Shown here: piece by piece, positions 53,223-63,124 of the stretch | Layout of the letters: every line of letters begins with the position of its first letter | Position numbering within the stretch: the stretch's first letter is position 1 | Origin: Verrucomicrobiota bacterium | Lineage (GTDB): Bacteria; Verrucomicrobiota; Verrucomicrobiia; Opitutales; Opitutaceae | Assembly: GCA_014584295.1 (NCBI GenBank) | Contig: JACTNC010000016.1 | Location: forward strand, 1 to 64,000 | Direction of reading: 5' to 3' | DNA length: 64,000 nt | Translations under genes and position numbers: made by a program | The notes under the pieces: model-generated | Databases searched by the model: none | What the model was told of the DNA's origin: nothing | The model's input: only the letters and a program-made list of their open reading frames with translations

Positions 53223-54260
53223 ATGTCGACTCCGTTTGCTCGCGCCGCCGCCATCCTGTTTCTCCTAGCAACTCTCCTTGTCCCGGTGCGGTCAGCGAAG
53301 GCTGAACTCGTATGGAGCCCGGCAACGGGCTGGCAGGTGGAGGGCGGTGCGCTTTCTGGCCTCGTCGGTGCGGATGCCCGCAAGGCGCTCGACCAGATGA
53401 ACACGGCCCGTGAATACGAGGATACGCACAACTACGCCAAGGCCGCCAAGGCCTATGAACGTGTCGGCAAGCGCTTCGGAAACTCAGTCTTTGCGCCGGA
53501 GGCTTTCTACCGTGCCGGCCGCATGCGTCTTGCGCGCAAGCAGTACTACAAGGCCCATGAGGATTTCCAGCAGGTCGTCGGACGTTACCCCAACTACACG
53601 AGGTTCAACGAAATCATCGGCGAGCAGTACCGCATCGCCAGCGCCCTTCTCGACGGGGCGCGAAATCGAATCTGGGGAATCATCCCCGGCTTCACCAACC
53701 GGGAAAAGGCCGTCGAGTATTTCGAGATCCTTCTCCTCACCGCCCCCTACAGCGACTACGCTCCGCTTTCCCTCATGAACATCGCCCGCGCCCACCAGCG
53801 CATGGGCAATGTCGAGGAGGCGATCGATGCCCTCGACCGTATGATCAATTTCTATCCCCAGAGCCTTCTGACGCCCGATGCCTACCTCAAGCTGGCCCAA
53901 GCCCACGCATCGTTGGTCGAAGGGCCCTATTACGATCAGGCATCCACCCGCGAAGCCGTCACCTATTTTGAGGACTTCATGATCATCTACCCGAGCGACG
54001 CCGGTGTAAGCACTGCCGAGAAGGGCTTGAGTGACATGAAAAAGGTCCTGGCAGAAAGCAAGATGAAGATTGCCGACTTCTACTTCTACAAGCGCGACAA
54101 CTACATGGCGGCACGCGTATTCTACAACGAGGCAATCACCGTGTACCCCGACTCCTCGGTCGCAGGCAAGGCGCGCGAGCAGCTCGCCAAGGTCGAGGCC
54201 GCCGAAGCGAAGGCCGCGGCGGCTGGCAAGAAGCCGCGCAAGAAATTCCTCTTCTTCTGA
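53223..54260 (+). CDS. BamD-like TPR protein (outer-membrane assembly)
   Basis: The 345-residue protein (ATG 53223) has a signal peptide (ARAAAILFLLATLLVPVRSA) and a chain of TPR-like helices: EYEDTHNYAKAAKAYERVGK, APEAFYRAGRMRLARKQYYK, YAPLSLMNIARAHQRMGNVE and TPDAYLKLAQAHASLVEG. This layout and the PNY/YPDSSVAGKAREQL pattern match BamD/YfiO. BamD is normally a lipoprotein, but no lipobox Cys follows the signal here, so anchoring must differ or the protein is periplasmic. The C-terminal tail is Lys/Ala-rich. The LptE-like gene follows after 29 bp, so both may serve outer-membrane biogenesis. Confidence 0.75.
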   Translation: MSTPFARAAAILFLLATLLVPVRSAKAELVWSPATGWQVEGGALSGLVGADARKALDQMNTAREYEDTHNYAKAAKAYERVGKRFGNSVFAPEAFYRAGRMRLARKQYYKAHEDFQQVVGRYPNYTRFNEIIGEQYRIASALLDGARNRIWGIIPGFTNREKAVEYFEILLLTAPYSDYAPLSLMNIARAHQRMGNVEEAIDALDRMINFYPQSLLTPDAYLKLAQAHASLVEGPYYDQASTREAVTYFEDFMIIYPSDAGVSTAEKGLSDMKKVLAESKMKIADFYFYKRDNYMAARVFYNEAITVYPDSSVAGKAREQLAKVEAAEAKAAAAGKKPRKKFLFF

Positions 54261-54289
54261 AGTCCCGGAGCAGAATCTGTTCAGCCACA

Positions 54290-54817
54290 ATGAAGGCTGC
54301 CGCTTCCGTTCTTCTGGTCGCCGCCAGCTTCCTCACCGGCTGCGGTCACTATGTGTTGGGCACGGGAAGCACAACGGCTTTCAAGCGGATCTACATTGAG
54401 CCGGTCGTCAATCATGCAAGCCTTCCACAGGCGGTGGCATTGATCAGCACCGAACTTCGCGATGCGTTCATCCGGGATGGACGGCTGAGCGTCGTCAACT
54501 CACCCGAGGATGCGGAGGTGATCCTTTCCGTGACCCTGGGAACATATGGGCGAGAGGTGGCCACGGTTCTGCCAAACGACACCGGACTCGCACGCAAGTT
54601 TAACCTCAATCTGTCAGCCTCCATCACCCTCTCGACGCCGAACGCGGATAGGGTTTATTTCAAGGATCGTCCCTTGATTGCGACGAAACAGGTTTTCACG
54701 GACAACCCTCAAACAGGGGCGTTCGACAACCAGCTCCGCGCCGAATACCAGGCGGTGCCCTTGCTGGCGCAATCACTGTCATCCGCCGCGGTAAGTGCGG
54801 TGCTTGACGTCTGGTAG
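54290..54817 (+). CDS. LptE-like LPS assembly lipoprotein
   Basis: The 175-residue protein has a lipoprotein signal with lipobox FLTGC (Cys 18). The mature part follows the LptE pattern: HYVLGTGSTTAFKRIYIEPV, LISTELRDAFIRDGRLSVV, EDAEVILSVTLGTYGREVA and RKFNLNLSASITL. LptE plugs the LptD barrel that inserts lipopolysaccharide in the outer membrane. Sequence conservation in this family is low, so the call relies on the pattern and on the neighbouring BamD-like gene. lptD is not in the window. The next 245 bp to typA contain no supported gene. Confidence 0.75.
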   Translation: MKAAASVLLVAASFLTGCGHYVLGTGSTTAFKRIYIEPVVNHASLPQAVALISTELRDAFIRDGRLSVVNSPEDAEVILSVTLGTYGREVATVLPNDTGLARKFNLNLSASITLSTPNADRVYFKDRPLIATKQVFTDNPQTGAFDNQLRAEYQAVPLLAQSLSSAAVSAVLDVW

Positions 54818-55062
54818 CGCAGCAGTCCGAGCCAACGCGATCCAAGCCACCGCCTGGCAACGTGGCGAAGACTGTGCACCTCATTCGCCCAGATAGATGT
54901 AGTGGCATTTGCAATACCCTGGAATTGAACCCGTAAGTGGCGGTCTGCATGGGCCGTAGAAACGCCCGTCAAAAATCCTCCGGGCTTCCGCCTTGCCATG
55001 AAAATGCGTCCCCTGCACGGTATCGGGTTTTTCAACACGCGGCCTCCGCCGCGAACCGTTCC

Positions 55063-56880
55063 ATGAATCAGGATATTCGAAACATCGCCATCATCGCACA
55101 CGTCGACCACGGGAAGACCACCTTGGTTGACAAGCTTCTCAAGGAAGGCGGTGTCTACCGGGCTAATCAGCACGTCGAGGAGCGTGTCATGGATTCGATG
55201 GATCTCGAGAAGGAAAAGGGCATCACGATCAAGGCGAAGAACACATCGGTCCACTGGAGAGACAAGACCATCAATATCGTCGACACTCCCGGCCACGCCG
55301 ATTTCGGCGGTGAGGTCGAGCGTGCGCTCCGCATGGTGGATGGCGTCCTCTTGGTGGTCGACGCCTATGACGGTCCCCAGGCGCAGACTCGCTTCGTGCT
55401 GCGCAAGGCACTCGCCCATGGGCTTAAGGTGGTGATTGTCATCAACAAGATCGACCGCGACAACGCCGACCCGAAGAAGATGTACGAAAAGGTTCTGGAA
55501 TTGCTCCTCGAGCTCAATGCCACCGAGGAACAATTCGACGCGCCCGTCGTGTACGGATCAGGAAGGGATGGCTACATGATGTACCACCTCGGCGACGAGC
55601 GGAAGGACATGACCCCACTGTTCGAGACGGTTCTGGACCACGTTCCGCCTCCTTTTGCAAAACCGAACGAGCCGTTTCACATGCTTGTGTCCAATATCGA
55701 TTGGAGCGACTACGTCGGGAGGATTGCGGTGGGCAAAATTCTCGGTGGCAATATCCAAGTAGGCGACCCCGTTTACGTCATCCGCCACTCTGACAACCAG
55801 CGAATCCGCGGGAAGATCACCAAGGTATTCGAATTCACAGGTCTCGGCACGCGCGAAAACGATGTCGCAGCAGCCGGAAACATTGTCGGCCTTTCAGGCT
55901 TCGAGGACATCGATATTGGCGATACGCTGACCGCCGACGAAAACGGTCACGCCCTGCCCTTCACGCAGATCGATCCTCCAACCCTCGAAATGCAGTTTTG
56001 CGTCAACGACGGTCCGCTTGTGGGACGGGAGGGAAAACTCGTCACGTCCCGCCAGTTGCGTGATCGGCTGTTCCGCGAACTCAAGACCAACGTCTCGATC
56101 AGCGTGGAGGACAGCGACAAGGCCGGCGTCTTCAACGTCAAGGCGCGTGGAGCGATGCAGATCGCCGTGCTCGTCGAAACGATGCGTCGTGAAGGCTTCG
56201 AACTGCTCGTTTCGCGCCCGACAGTGATCGAGAAGCACCTGAACGGCCAGCGGCTCGAACCCTACGAGACTGTGTGGATCGAGGTACCCGATGAATGTGT
56301 CGGCGCTATCATGCAGAATCTGGCCAACCGAAAGGGTCAGCTCTCCAACATGGAAAAGCTGCCCTACTCGACGATGATCGAGGCGACCATCACGACCCGC
56401 GGCCTCATCGGCCTTGAAATCGACGTCATCAATGCGACCAGTGGCCGCGGTGTAACGAATCATCTCTTCAAGGAATATGGCCCGCATGCCGGAGAGGTTC
56501 TCACCCGCCTCACAGGCACCTTGATCGCGACGGAGGCCGGTGAAACGACCTCGTACGCACTCGTAATGTGCCAGGAGCGCGGCAAGCTTTTTGTAGGCCC
56601 AGGCGAACAGGTTTACGAGGGCATGATCGTCGGTGAAAATCCCCGCAATGAGGATATTCCGATCAATGCAGTCCGAGAGAAGAAACTGACCAACTTCCGC
56701 TCGCAGGGTGAAGGCGTGGCGACAGGACTGACTCCTCCCACCAAGCTCTCGCTGGAGCGTGCCATTGAGTACATTGCCGCGGACGAATTTGTCGAAGTCA
56801 CGCCCAAGAACCTTCGTCTTCGCAAACGAATCCTCAGCGCCACCGAGCGACGCAAGTTCGAACGCTCGGGCAAGGCCTGA
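55063..56880 (+). CDS. typA: Translational GTPase TypA/BipA
   Basis: TypA is a ribosome-binding GTPase involved in 50S assembly, stress and cold adaptation. The 605-residue protein starts at ATG 55063 and has the GTPase motifs HVDHGKTT at 13-20, [14 protein letters not shown] and INKIDRDNA, then EF-Tu-like domain 2 ([20 protein letters not shown]), domains III/V and the TypA-specific C-terminal region ([34 protein letters not shown]). The longer reading from 54937 is rejected because homology starts at [14 protein letters not shown]. Length matches the family. It converges with the RND gene 12 bp away. Confidence 0.96.
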   Translation: MNQDIRNIAIIAHVDHGKTTLVDKLLKEGGVYRANQHVEERVMDSMDLEKEKGITIKAKNTSVHWRDKTINIVDTPGHADFGGEVERALRMVDGVLLVVDAYDGPQAQTRFVLRKALAHGLKVVIVINKIDRDNADPKKMYEKVLELLLELNATEEQFDAPVVYGSGRDGYMMYHLGDERKDMTPLFETVLDHVPPPFAKPNEPFHMLVSNIDWSDYVGRIAVGKILGGNIQVGDPVYVIRHSDNQRIRGKITKVFEFTGLGTRENDVAAAGNIVGLSGFEDIDIGDTLTADENGHALPFTQIDPPTLEMQFCVNDGPLVGREGKLVTSRQLRDRLFRELKTNVSISVEDSDKAGVFNVKARGAMQIAVLVETMRREGFELLVSRPTVIEKHLNGQRLEPYETVWIEVPDECVGAIMQNLANRKGQLSNMEKLPYSTMIEATITTRGLIGLEIDVINATSGRGVTNHLFKEYGPHAGEVLTRLTGTLIATEAGETTSYALVMCQERGKLFVGPGEQVYEGMIVGENPRNEDIPINAVREKKLTNFRSQGEGVATGLTPPTKLSLERAIEYIAADEFVEVTPKNLRLRKRILSATERRKFERSGKA

Positions 56881-56892
56881 AACATCGGCCGG

Positions 56893-59800
56893 TTATTTTC
56901 CCGCTTCAACAGCGTGGGCCGCCGCGGCGGTCTCACGCTCAATCTCGAGTGCCTTCGAGAGCCCTTGGGCACTGCCGTGCCCCGTCAACCTCACAACGAT
57001 CCGATCGATCACGATATAGGCAATCGGAACGACAAAGAGGGAGATCGCCGTTGCGAGGGTGAGTCCGCCGACAATCACGAGTCCCATGGGATTGCGCGTC
57101 TCCGCACCGGCGCCAGTTGCAAAGGCGATCGGTACTGCTCCCAATACCGTCGCAATCGACGTCATCAGGATCGGACGAAAACGCAGCGTCGCGGCCTCAT
57201 AGGCCGCCTCAAAGGCGTTCCTGCCATGCATCTGGAGTTCGTTCGCGAACTCGACAATGAGGATGCCGTTCTTCGCAACCAATCCGATCAGCATGATAAG
57301 TCCAAATCGCGAGAAGAGGTTGTCCGTCATCGCCGGTCCCCAGAATCGCGTGCAATAGAGCACAATCAGCCCTCCGGAAATCGCCAGGATGATGGCGGTA
57401 AAAATCGTGATTGGATGGATCCAGGACTCGAACTGTGCGGCCAGAATCAGGAACGTGAACACCAACGCCAGACCAAACAGCATAAAGGTATCGCTTGAGC
57501 TGTCGAGATAGTCCCGGGTTTCGCCATCCCAACTGTACCGATACCCTGTCGGCAGAATCGTCTTCGCGATGCCCTGCATGAAGGCGATCCCATCACTCAT
57601 CACCTTGCCGGTCGCGAGTTGTCCGGAAACGGTCACGGAACGCAGACGATTCAGGTGGGGATAACTTTCGGGCACCACATCCTCCACCGTGGTCACGAGG
57701 CTCGCGAGTTGAATGAGCTGTCCATCACGCGATCTCACATAAAGCTTTCCCAAATCCGACGGCGTCACGCGCTTGTCATCCTCGACACGCACAACCACAT
57801 CGTATTGCTGGTTTCCCCGCTGGAACTGGGTCACGCGCTTGCCACCAAGGAGCGATTCAAGCGTTCCAGCGATTTCGCTGATGGGTACCTTCAGGTCAGC
57901 GGCCAACGCGCGATTGATCCGAACCGCAAGCTGAGGCTTGGTCGGCTGAGGATCCAGACGCGGCTGCAGAAAGATTCCGCTTTTTCTCATTTCCTCGAGG
58001 AACTTGGCTCCCGCAATCTGCAACGTCCGAAAATCAGCACCCTGCAAGACCATCTGCAGGCCGGATGCGTCGCGACGGCTGCCAATCGGGCGCACGGGTG
58101 ATGGATAGGCAAGCCCTCCCGTGATTGTCGCGCTGAACTTCTGCCGCAACTCGGCGATCACATCCTGCGTCTTCCGTGTGCGCTCCTCCCAGGGCTTCAG
58201 GGTTGCAAAGATGAATGCCCGATCGGGCGCCGTGCGATGAAACGTGCGATCGACTTCAGGTATGTCGAGGATCATCCGCTCCATTTCCTTCGAATACACC
58301 TGGACATAGGAGGGTGTGGAACCGACCGGGGGAATGAACTGCGCCGAGAAAATACCCCGATCCTCGATGGGTATCAGCTCCCGCTGGAGTTTCGTGTACA
58401 GCCACAGCCCGAGGCACGAAAACACCAGGGCAAATATCAACACCACCGCCTTTCCCTTCAAGGCACCCCGTAGCATCGCCGAATAGGCGCGATTCATCGC
58501 CGCGAAGAAGGGCTCCGTCTTGCGATAGAACCATCCATGATCAACGCTGCCGTCGCTTGCCCTCCGGGTCTTCAGCATGCGCGAGCACAGCATAGGCGTC
58601 AGTGTCAGAGCCACGAACGCCGACACCAGCACCGCGATGGCGAGTGTGAATCCGAATTCGTAGAACAGGCGGCCCGTCTGCCCCGACTGAAATGCCACGG
58701 GTACAAACACCGCGGCCAAGGTCAGCGTTGTCGCAATGACGGCAAATGCCACCTGCCGCGCACCCCGTACCGCTGCCGGTATTGGCTTCTCCCCCTCCTC
58801 AATGCGCCGATAGATGTTCTCCAGCATCACGATCGCGTCGTCCACCACAAGTCCCACGGCAAGTACGAGCGCCAGCAGGGTGAGCACGTTCAGCGTGAAA
58901 TTGAGCCATGCCATGATGGCAAACGCGCCCACAATGGAGACGGGAATGGCGAGCAGAGGAATGACCGTCGCGCGCCAGTCGCGCAGGAAGAAAAACAGCA
59001 CGCACACGACAAGCACGGTTGCCTCGACCAGCGTCTTGTAGACCTCCTTGACCGAGCGGTCCACAAATACACTCGTATCGTAGCTCACAGTAAGCGATAC
59101 GCCCTCGGGCATCTCGCGTTGGATCGACGGCACCAGTGCCTTGATGGCGTTCGCGACGTCGAGCAGATTGGCTTGGGACTGGCGGATGATCAGAACGCTG
59201 ACGGAAGACTGCGCCTTGAAAAAGGTCTCACTGCGAAGGTCATTGATGCCGGCGCCAAGCTCCACGCGCCCCACATCGGAGAACTTGATCTGATAGCCTC
59301 CCCGCGTCGCCAGCACCAGATTCTCAAAATCGACGGTCTCTGACATGTTTCCCTGCACACGCACGGTAAATTCACGTGAGACGGATTCTATGCGCCCACC
59401 AGGAATCTCCACGTTCTGCTGCCGGAGCGCGCTTTCGATGTCCGACACGGTCAGGCCGTAGGCGGCAAGTCGATCGCTGTCGACCCAGAGGCGCATCGTA
59501 TACCTCGGCCCGCGAATGACCACGGAACCGACGCCCGGCACCGTCTGAAAACGCTGCACGGCAAATCGGTCCGCAAAATCGTAGAGTTCCAGCCGGGAGT
59601 ACGTATCCGACCTGAACGAGACGGACAGGATTGGACTGGCATCAGCCTCGACCTTGGATACCTGCGACTCCCTCGCCTCTTGGGGAAGATTGTTTCGAGC
59701 GCGAGACACACGGTCCCGCACATCATTCGCCGCCTCGTCGAGATTTCGATTGAGATTGAATTCGAGGGTGATTCGGGATTCGCCCTCCAGCGAAGTCGAT

Positions 59801-60042
59801 CGAAGGAATCGGATGCCATCAATGGCGGAGAGGTCCTTTTCCAGCGGTTCTGTGATCTTCGACTCCACCACCTCCGCAGACGCACCCGGATAGCTTGTTT
59901 CAACGGAAATCACCGGCGGATCGGTGACCGGATACTCGCGTACCGGGAGATTCCGAAACGATAGGCCTCCCACCAGAAGGATGAGGATCGATGCGACCAG
60001 ACAAATGACCGGCCGCTTGATGGAGAGGTCGGAGAGCGTCAT
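56893..60042 (-). CDS. RND multidrug efflux transporter (AcrB/MdtC-like)
   Basis: The 1049-residue inner-membrane pump has the full HAE-RND layout: N-terminal helix (VICLVASILILLVGGLSFRN), first periplasmic loop (TSYPGASAEVVESKITEPLE), helices 2-6 with the proton-relay pair in GLVVDDAIVMLENIYRRIEE, a second loop and helices 7-12 (GLIMLIGLVAKNGILIVEFA). It uses proton influx to expel drugs or lipids. Order adaptor then pump on the same strand (76 bp gap) shows an operon. No TolC gene is adjacent; the orphan TolC at 37659-38966 may serve. Substrates unknown. Confidence 0.94.
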   Translation of the reverse strand: MTLSDLSIKRPVICLVASILILLVGGLSFRNLPVREYPVTDPPVISVETSYPGASAEVVESKITEPLEKDLSAIDGIRFLRSTSLEGESRITLEFNLNRNLDEAANDVRDRVSRARNNLPQEARESQVSKVEADASPILSVSFRSDTYSRLELYDFADRFAVQRFQTVPGVGSVVIRGPRYTMRLWVDSDRLAAYGLTVSDIESALRQQNVEIPGGRIESVSREFTVRVQGNMSETVDFENLVLATRGGYQIKFSDVGRVELGAGINDLRSETFFKAQSSVSVLIIRQSQANLLDVANAIKALVPSIQREMPEGVSLTVSYDTSVFVDRSVKEVYKTLVEATVLVVCVLFFFLRDWRATVIPLLAIPVSIVGAFAIMAWLNFTLNVLTLLALVLAVGLVVDDAIVMLENIYRRIEEGEKPIPAAVRGARQVAFAVIATTLTLAAVFVPVAFQSGQTGRLFYEFGFTLAIAVLVSAFVALTLTPMLCSRMLKTRRASDGSVDHGWFYRKTEPFFAAMNRAYSAMLRGALKGKAVVLIFALVFSCLGLWLYTKLQRELIPIEDRGIFSAQFIPPVGSTPSYVQVYSKEMERMILDIPEVDRTFHRTAPDRAFIFATLKPWEERTRKTQDVIAELRQKFSATITGGLAYPSPVRPIGSRRDASGLQMVLQGADFRTLQIAGAKFLEEMRKSGIFLQPRLDPQPTKPQLAVRINRALAADLKVPISEIAGTLESLLGGKRVTQFQRGNQQYDVVVRVEDDKRVTPSDLGKLYVRSRDGQLIQLASLVTTVEDVVPESYPHLNRLRSVTVSGQLATGKVMSDGIAFMQGIAKTILPTGYRYSWDGETRDYLDSSSDTFMLFGLALVFTFLILAAQFESWIHPITIFTAIILAISGGLIVLYCTRFWGPAMTDNLFSRFGLIMLIGLVAKNGILIVEFANELQMHGRNAFEAAYEAATLRFRPILMTSIATVLGAVPIAFATGAGAETRNPMGLVIVGGLTLATAISLFVVPIAYIVIDRIVVRLTGHGSAQGLSKALEIERETAAAAHAVEAGK

Positions 60043-60118
60043 CGTCTGTAGTGGATCCCGGCGAAGTCAGGAACCAAGCGTTCAGCGCTGCACGCGCACA
60101 TGTATTGATGGCACGATT

Positions 60119-61222
60119 TCAAAATCGGAAATCCTCCTTGAGGGGGCGTGGCTGAAGCTTGGCGCTTGGAAAAAGTATGAGACTTCCGACGCCGGAAGCC
60201 ACAATGCGCGAATTCTCTGCGAGTTCACCCTTGAGGGCAGTCACCTCCACCAAACCACGTGAACGCAATCCCAGGCGAACCGGAACAAATTCTGCGACAG
60301 TCTCGCCGTTCACCTCTTTCGCCACGATCAGAGTCGTGCCATTGGTGGTCGTCAGGATGGCTCCCTCCGGTACCGCCAGGACCTTTTCGCGCACTTCGAG
60401 TACAACCTCGATGTTCGCAAACATGCCAGGCTTCAGACTGGGAGGTGGCTCAAAGAGCATGCCTTTGACCGCGCTGGATCGTGTCGATCGGTCAATGACA
60501 GAGCTCACGAAATAGACCTCCCCATGAACCTGCTTTCCCCGTTCCAGCGAACTCGATGTGACGACAAATCGCGTCCCGGGCCGAACCTTTGCCAGAAATC
60601 GCTCGGGAACCTGAAACTCAATCTTCAGGCGGCTGAGATCATCGATGCTCGTGATCGAGGTCTGGCTTGTAACGTAGTCGCCCGGCGATAGGGCACGCGC
60701 ACCAACGATCCCGTCAAATGGTGCCTTGATTTCAGTCTTCTCAAGACGGAGATTGAGCACGGCCAGATCCGCCTTGGCGGAGGCAAACTCCGACTTTGCC
60801 CTGTCGTATTCTGCAAGGGTCGTCGACTGTGACTGCCGCAGATTTTCAGCGCGCTGCAGGCTCAGGTCCGTCAATTGATAACGGGCCTCGGCCTGAGCCA
60901 ATTGCGCACGCAATTCCGAGTCATCGATTTTCAGGAGCACCTTGTCCTTCGTCACGGGCTGGCCTTCCTCGAAAAAAATACCCCGCACGAGTCCCGAGAT
61001 TTCTGCCCGCAATTCCGCGGATTCATTCGGTGCCACCGATCCCACCACATTCAGGGTTTCCGACAGGTCCATGCGGGCGACCTGGGTGACTTCCACCGGC
61101 TGCTTCTGCTCACGCAGGGAACCTCCTCGCGCGCCTCCCTGCCCGCCAGTGCCTTCCTTTCTCGCGCAACCGCCAAGGGATACCGCCGCCAGAAAACAAG
61201 GGAATACGAGAATGAACTTCAC
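60119..61222 (-). CDS. RND efflux periplasmic adaptor, lipoprotein
   Basis: The 367-residue membrane-fusion protein has a lipoprotein signal with lipobox SLGGC (Cys 19) and a Gly-rich linker. A barrel-sandwich/lipoyl half (VGSVAPNESAELRAEISGLV), a coiled-coil hairpin (LRAQLAQAEARYQLTDLSLQ, LAEYDRAKSEFASAKADLAV) and the closing lipoyl half with EIKAPFDGIVGARALSPGDYV follow. The beta-barrel has KPGMFANIEVVLEVREKVLA. It links the pump to an outer-membrane channel and is the first gene of the pump operon, 142 bp after gcvH. Confidence 0.93.
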   Translation of the reverse strand: MKFILVFPCFLAAVSLGGCARKEGTGGQGGARGGSLREQKQPVEVTQVARMDLSETLNVVGSVAPNESAELRAEISGLVRGIFFEEGQPVTKDKVLLKIDDSELRAQLAQAEARYQLTDLSLQRAENLRQSQSTTLAEYDRAKSEFASAKADLAVLNLRLEKTEIKAPFDGIVGARALSPGDYVTSQTSITSIDDLSRLKIEFQVPERFLAKVRPGTRFVVTSSSLERGKQVHGEVYFVSSVIDRSTRSSAVKGMLFEPPPSLKPGMFANIEVVLEVREKVLAVPEGAILTTTNGTTLIVAKEVNGETVAEFVPVRLGLRSRGLVEVTALKGELAENSRIVASGVGSLILFPSAKLQPRPLKEDFRF

Positions 61223-61364
61223 GGGAAATAGGAAAGGGGAAATGCACGCTATCGATTGCGGGTCGCCTTGCGATGGTCAGCGATCTGCAGCCTAATTCAG
61301 CCCATGTGAGCCGTTCCAGCCCTATTCTTCGGCAGCTGGAATTCCGACCGGAATGGCCCCTTAA

Positions 61365-61748
61365 CTAACCGATCAACTTGCCATAAGCCTCAGCGTCTAG
61401 AAGTCCATCGGTGGAAAGGGGTGCGTCCGGACGCAATTTCAACATCCAGCCCGCCGAGTAAGGATCCTGATTTACGGTCTCCGGCTTCTGATCCAGCTGC
61501 TCATTGATCGCCACAACTTCGCCGGCCATGGGTGCATAGAGATCGGATGCCGCCTTTACGCTCTCGACCACACCAAAGACATCCCCGGCCTTCAGTTTGC
61601 TTCCCACCTTGGGTGTCTGCACGTAGGTGATGTCGCCGAGCGAATTCTGCGCATAATCCGTTATTCCAATGGTGATGATGCCGTCGCTCTCGCGTTTCAC
61701 CCATTCGTGCGATTTCGCGTAATGAAGGTCGGCGGGGATATTGCTCAT
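61365..61748 (-). CDS. gcvH: Glycine cleavage system H protein
   Basis: GcvH carries the aminomethyl group of glycine on a lipoyl arm between GcvP, GcvT and GcvL. The 127-residue protein from ATG 61748 has [35 protein letters not shown] and the lipoylation site [10 protein letters not shown] with Lys 65. [20 protein letters not shown] and [13 protein letters not shown] follow. Length is normal. It follows gcvT by 88 bp on the same strand. gcvP is not downstream; the pump operon is. Confidence 0.96.
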   Translation of the reverse strand: MSNIPADLHYAKSHEWVKRESDGIITIGITDYAQNSLGDITYVQTPKVGSKLKAGDVFGVVESVKAASDLYAPMAGEVVAINEQLDQKPETVNQDPYSAGWMLKLRPDAPLSTDGLLDAEAYGKLIG

Positions 61749-61836
61749 GATGCGTTGGGAAAGATTTGAGGAGGTCATAGGATCCGGGGAGACCGCCCCA
61801 GATCAAGGTCGATCTGCGAAAAGCGGTTCCAATCTG

Positions 61837-62940
61837 TCAAACTGCCTTCTTGAGTTCGACGAAGGGTGGCTTCACCCGGATGAGCGGCAACCTTGTCCCT
61901 CTGATCTCAGTCACAAGGGTTTGTTGGGTCGCTGCCCCATCCACCAAGGCAGAGCCAATCGCTTCATTCAGAATGGGCGAAAGCGTGCCGGAAAGCACCC
62001 TTCCTACGGGTGTTCCTTCCTGGTTGAGCACAATGGATTCAGCACGAACAATCCGGCGATCGCCTGTTCGGAAGAAGATGACCTTCTTTGCCGGACCTCG
62101 CTCCTTCTCCTCACGCAACGCCGCCCGCCCGATAAAATCCCCGGGTTTGTCAAACTTGACCGTCCAGCCCAGACCTGCGGCGATCGGGGAAATCGCATCC
62201 GTGAGTTCATGACCGTAGAGAGGAAACCCTGCTTCAAGACGAAGCGAATCGCGCGCGCCCAGGCCGGCCAATTCGAGCCCCACCGGCGCGCCGGCTGCGA
62301 CAATTGCCTCAGCCAGGAGCACGGAGTCTCCGGCGGCATGGTAAAGTTCAAATCCATCTTCGCCCGTGTACCCCGTTCGGCTGATGAGGCAGAAAACACC
62401 CGCCACCGTGCCCTCCACAAAGTGGTAATACTTCACCCGATCCAGTTTGGCACCGGTCAGACTCTGAACTAACGCCGCAGCCTGCGGCCCCTGCACAGCG
62501 ACAAGACCGTAATCATCAGAGCGATTGTTCACCGTGACTTCAAAACCGTCAGCTTCCGCCTGAAGCCATGCAAGGTCCCGCGCAATATTGCCCGCATTGA
62601 TGCATAGGAAATAAGCATCCGGAGCCCGCTGATAGACCAGCAGATCATCGACAACACCTCCGCTCGGCAGGCACATCGGCGAATACAGGACACGACCCGG
62701 AAAGAGGCTGCGAACGTCATTCGTGAGCACGTGATTCAGGAAGTTCGCAGCTCCGGGACCGCTCACCTCCACCTCTCCCATGTGCGAAACGTCAAACAGT
62801 CCCGCCGTCCTTCTCACCGCCTTGTGCTCCTCAAGGATGCTGCGGTACTGGACCGGCATTTCCCATCCCGCGAAATCAACCATCCGACCGCCATGGGAAA
62901 CGTGAAAATCAAACAGAGGCGTCCGTTTCAAAGTGCTCAT
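61837..62940 (-). CDS. gcvT: Aminomethyltransferase (glycine cleavage T protein)
   Basis: GcvT releases ammonia from the H-protein-bound aminomethyl group and passes the one-carbon unit to tetrahydrofolate. The 367-residue protein from ATG 62940 has TPLFDFHVSHGGRMVDFAGW, AGLFDVSHMGEVEVSGPGA, SGGVVDDLLVYQRAPDAYFL, RTGYTGEDGFELY and ARDSLRLEAGFPLYGHEL, all T-protein blocks for folate binding. The reading frame continues upstream to 63135 but runs through a terminator and a neighbouring gene, so it is not used. I looked for a glycine riboswitch in 62941-63054 and did not see its conserved cores. Confidence 0.95.
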   Translation of the reverse strand: MSTLKRTPLFDFHVSHGGRMVDFAGWEMPVQYRSILEEHKAVRRTAGLFDVSHMGEVEVSGPGAANFLNHVLTNDVRSLFPGRVLYSPMCLPSGGVVDDLLVYQRAPDAYFLCINAGNIARDLAWLQAEADGFEVTVNNRSDDYGLVAVQGPQAAALVQSLTGAKLDRVKYYHFVEGTVAGVFCLISRTGYTGEDGFELYHAAGDSVLLAEAIVAAGAPVGLELAGLGARDSLRLEAGFPLYGHELTDAISPIAAGLGWTVKFDKPGDFIGRAALREEKERGPAKKVIFFRTGDRRIVRAESIVLNQEGTPVGRVLSGTLSPILNEAIGSALVDGAATQQTLVTEIRGTRLPLIRVKPPFVELKKAV

Positions 62941-63052
62941 GACGTGCATCACGCCCGAGCCACGCGTTCCGCGCAAGTTCGCAGTGAGCACAACCTGCCC
63001 AACATATCCGCCATTCCTGTTGTGCCAAACTGTCTGCGCCAAAATGCAAGAG

Positions 63053-63094
63053 GAAGAAAAAGCAAACGCGGCCCCCATTTGAGCGAGGACCGCG
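63053..63094 (-). terminator. Rho-independent terminator after TonB receptor
   Basis: On the minus strand CGCGGTCC (63094-63087) pairs with GGGCCGCG (63074-63067), one G-U pair included, around a 12-base loop. It is followed by TTTGCTTTTTCTTC. It lies 31 bp past the receptor stop and separates it from gcvT. Confidence 0.75.
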
Positions 63095-63124
63095 CGGAGA
63101 TCGAGGCAAGGCCCCGAGGATTGC

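Noticed and set aside
54818-55062. A minus-strand GGTTCAATTCC stretch resembling a tRNA/tmRNA T-arm near 54920
   Set aside because: The flanking bases do not form the five-pair T-stem (two of five positions mismatch), and no acceptor, anticodon arm or CCA end can be built around it.
62941-63054. Possible glycine riboswitch upstream of gcvT
   Set aside because: The conserved aptamer cores were not found; the segment is the short space after the receptor terminator.
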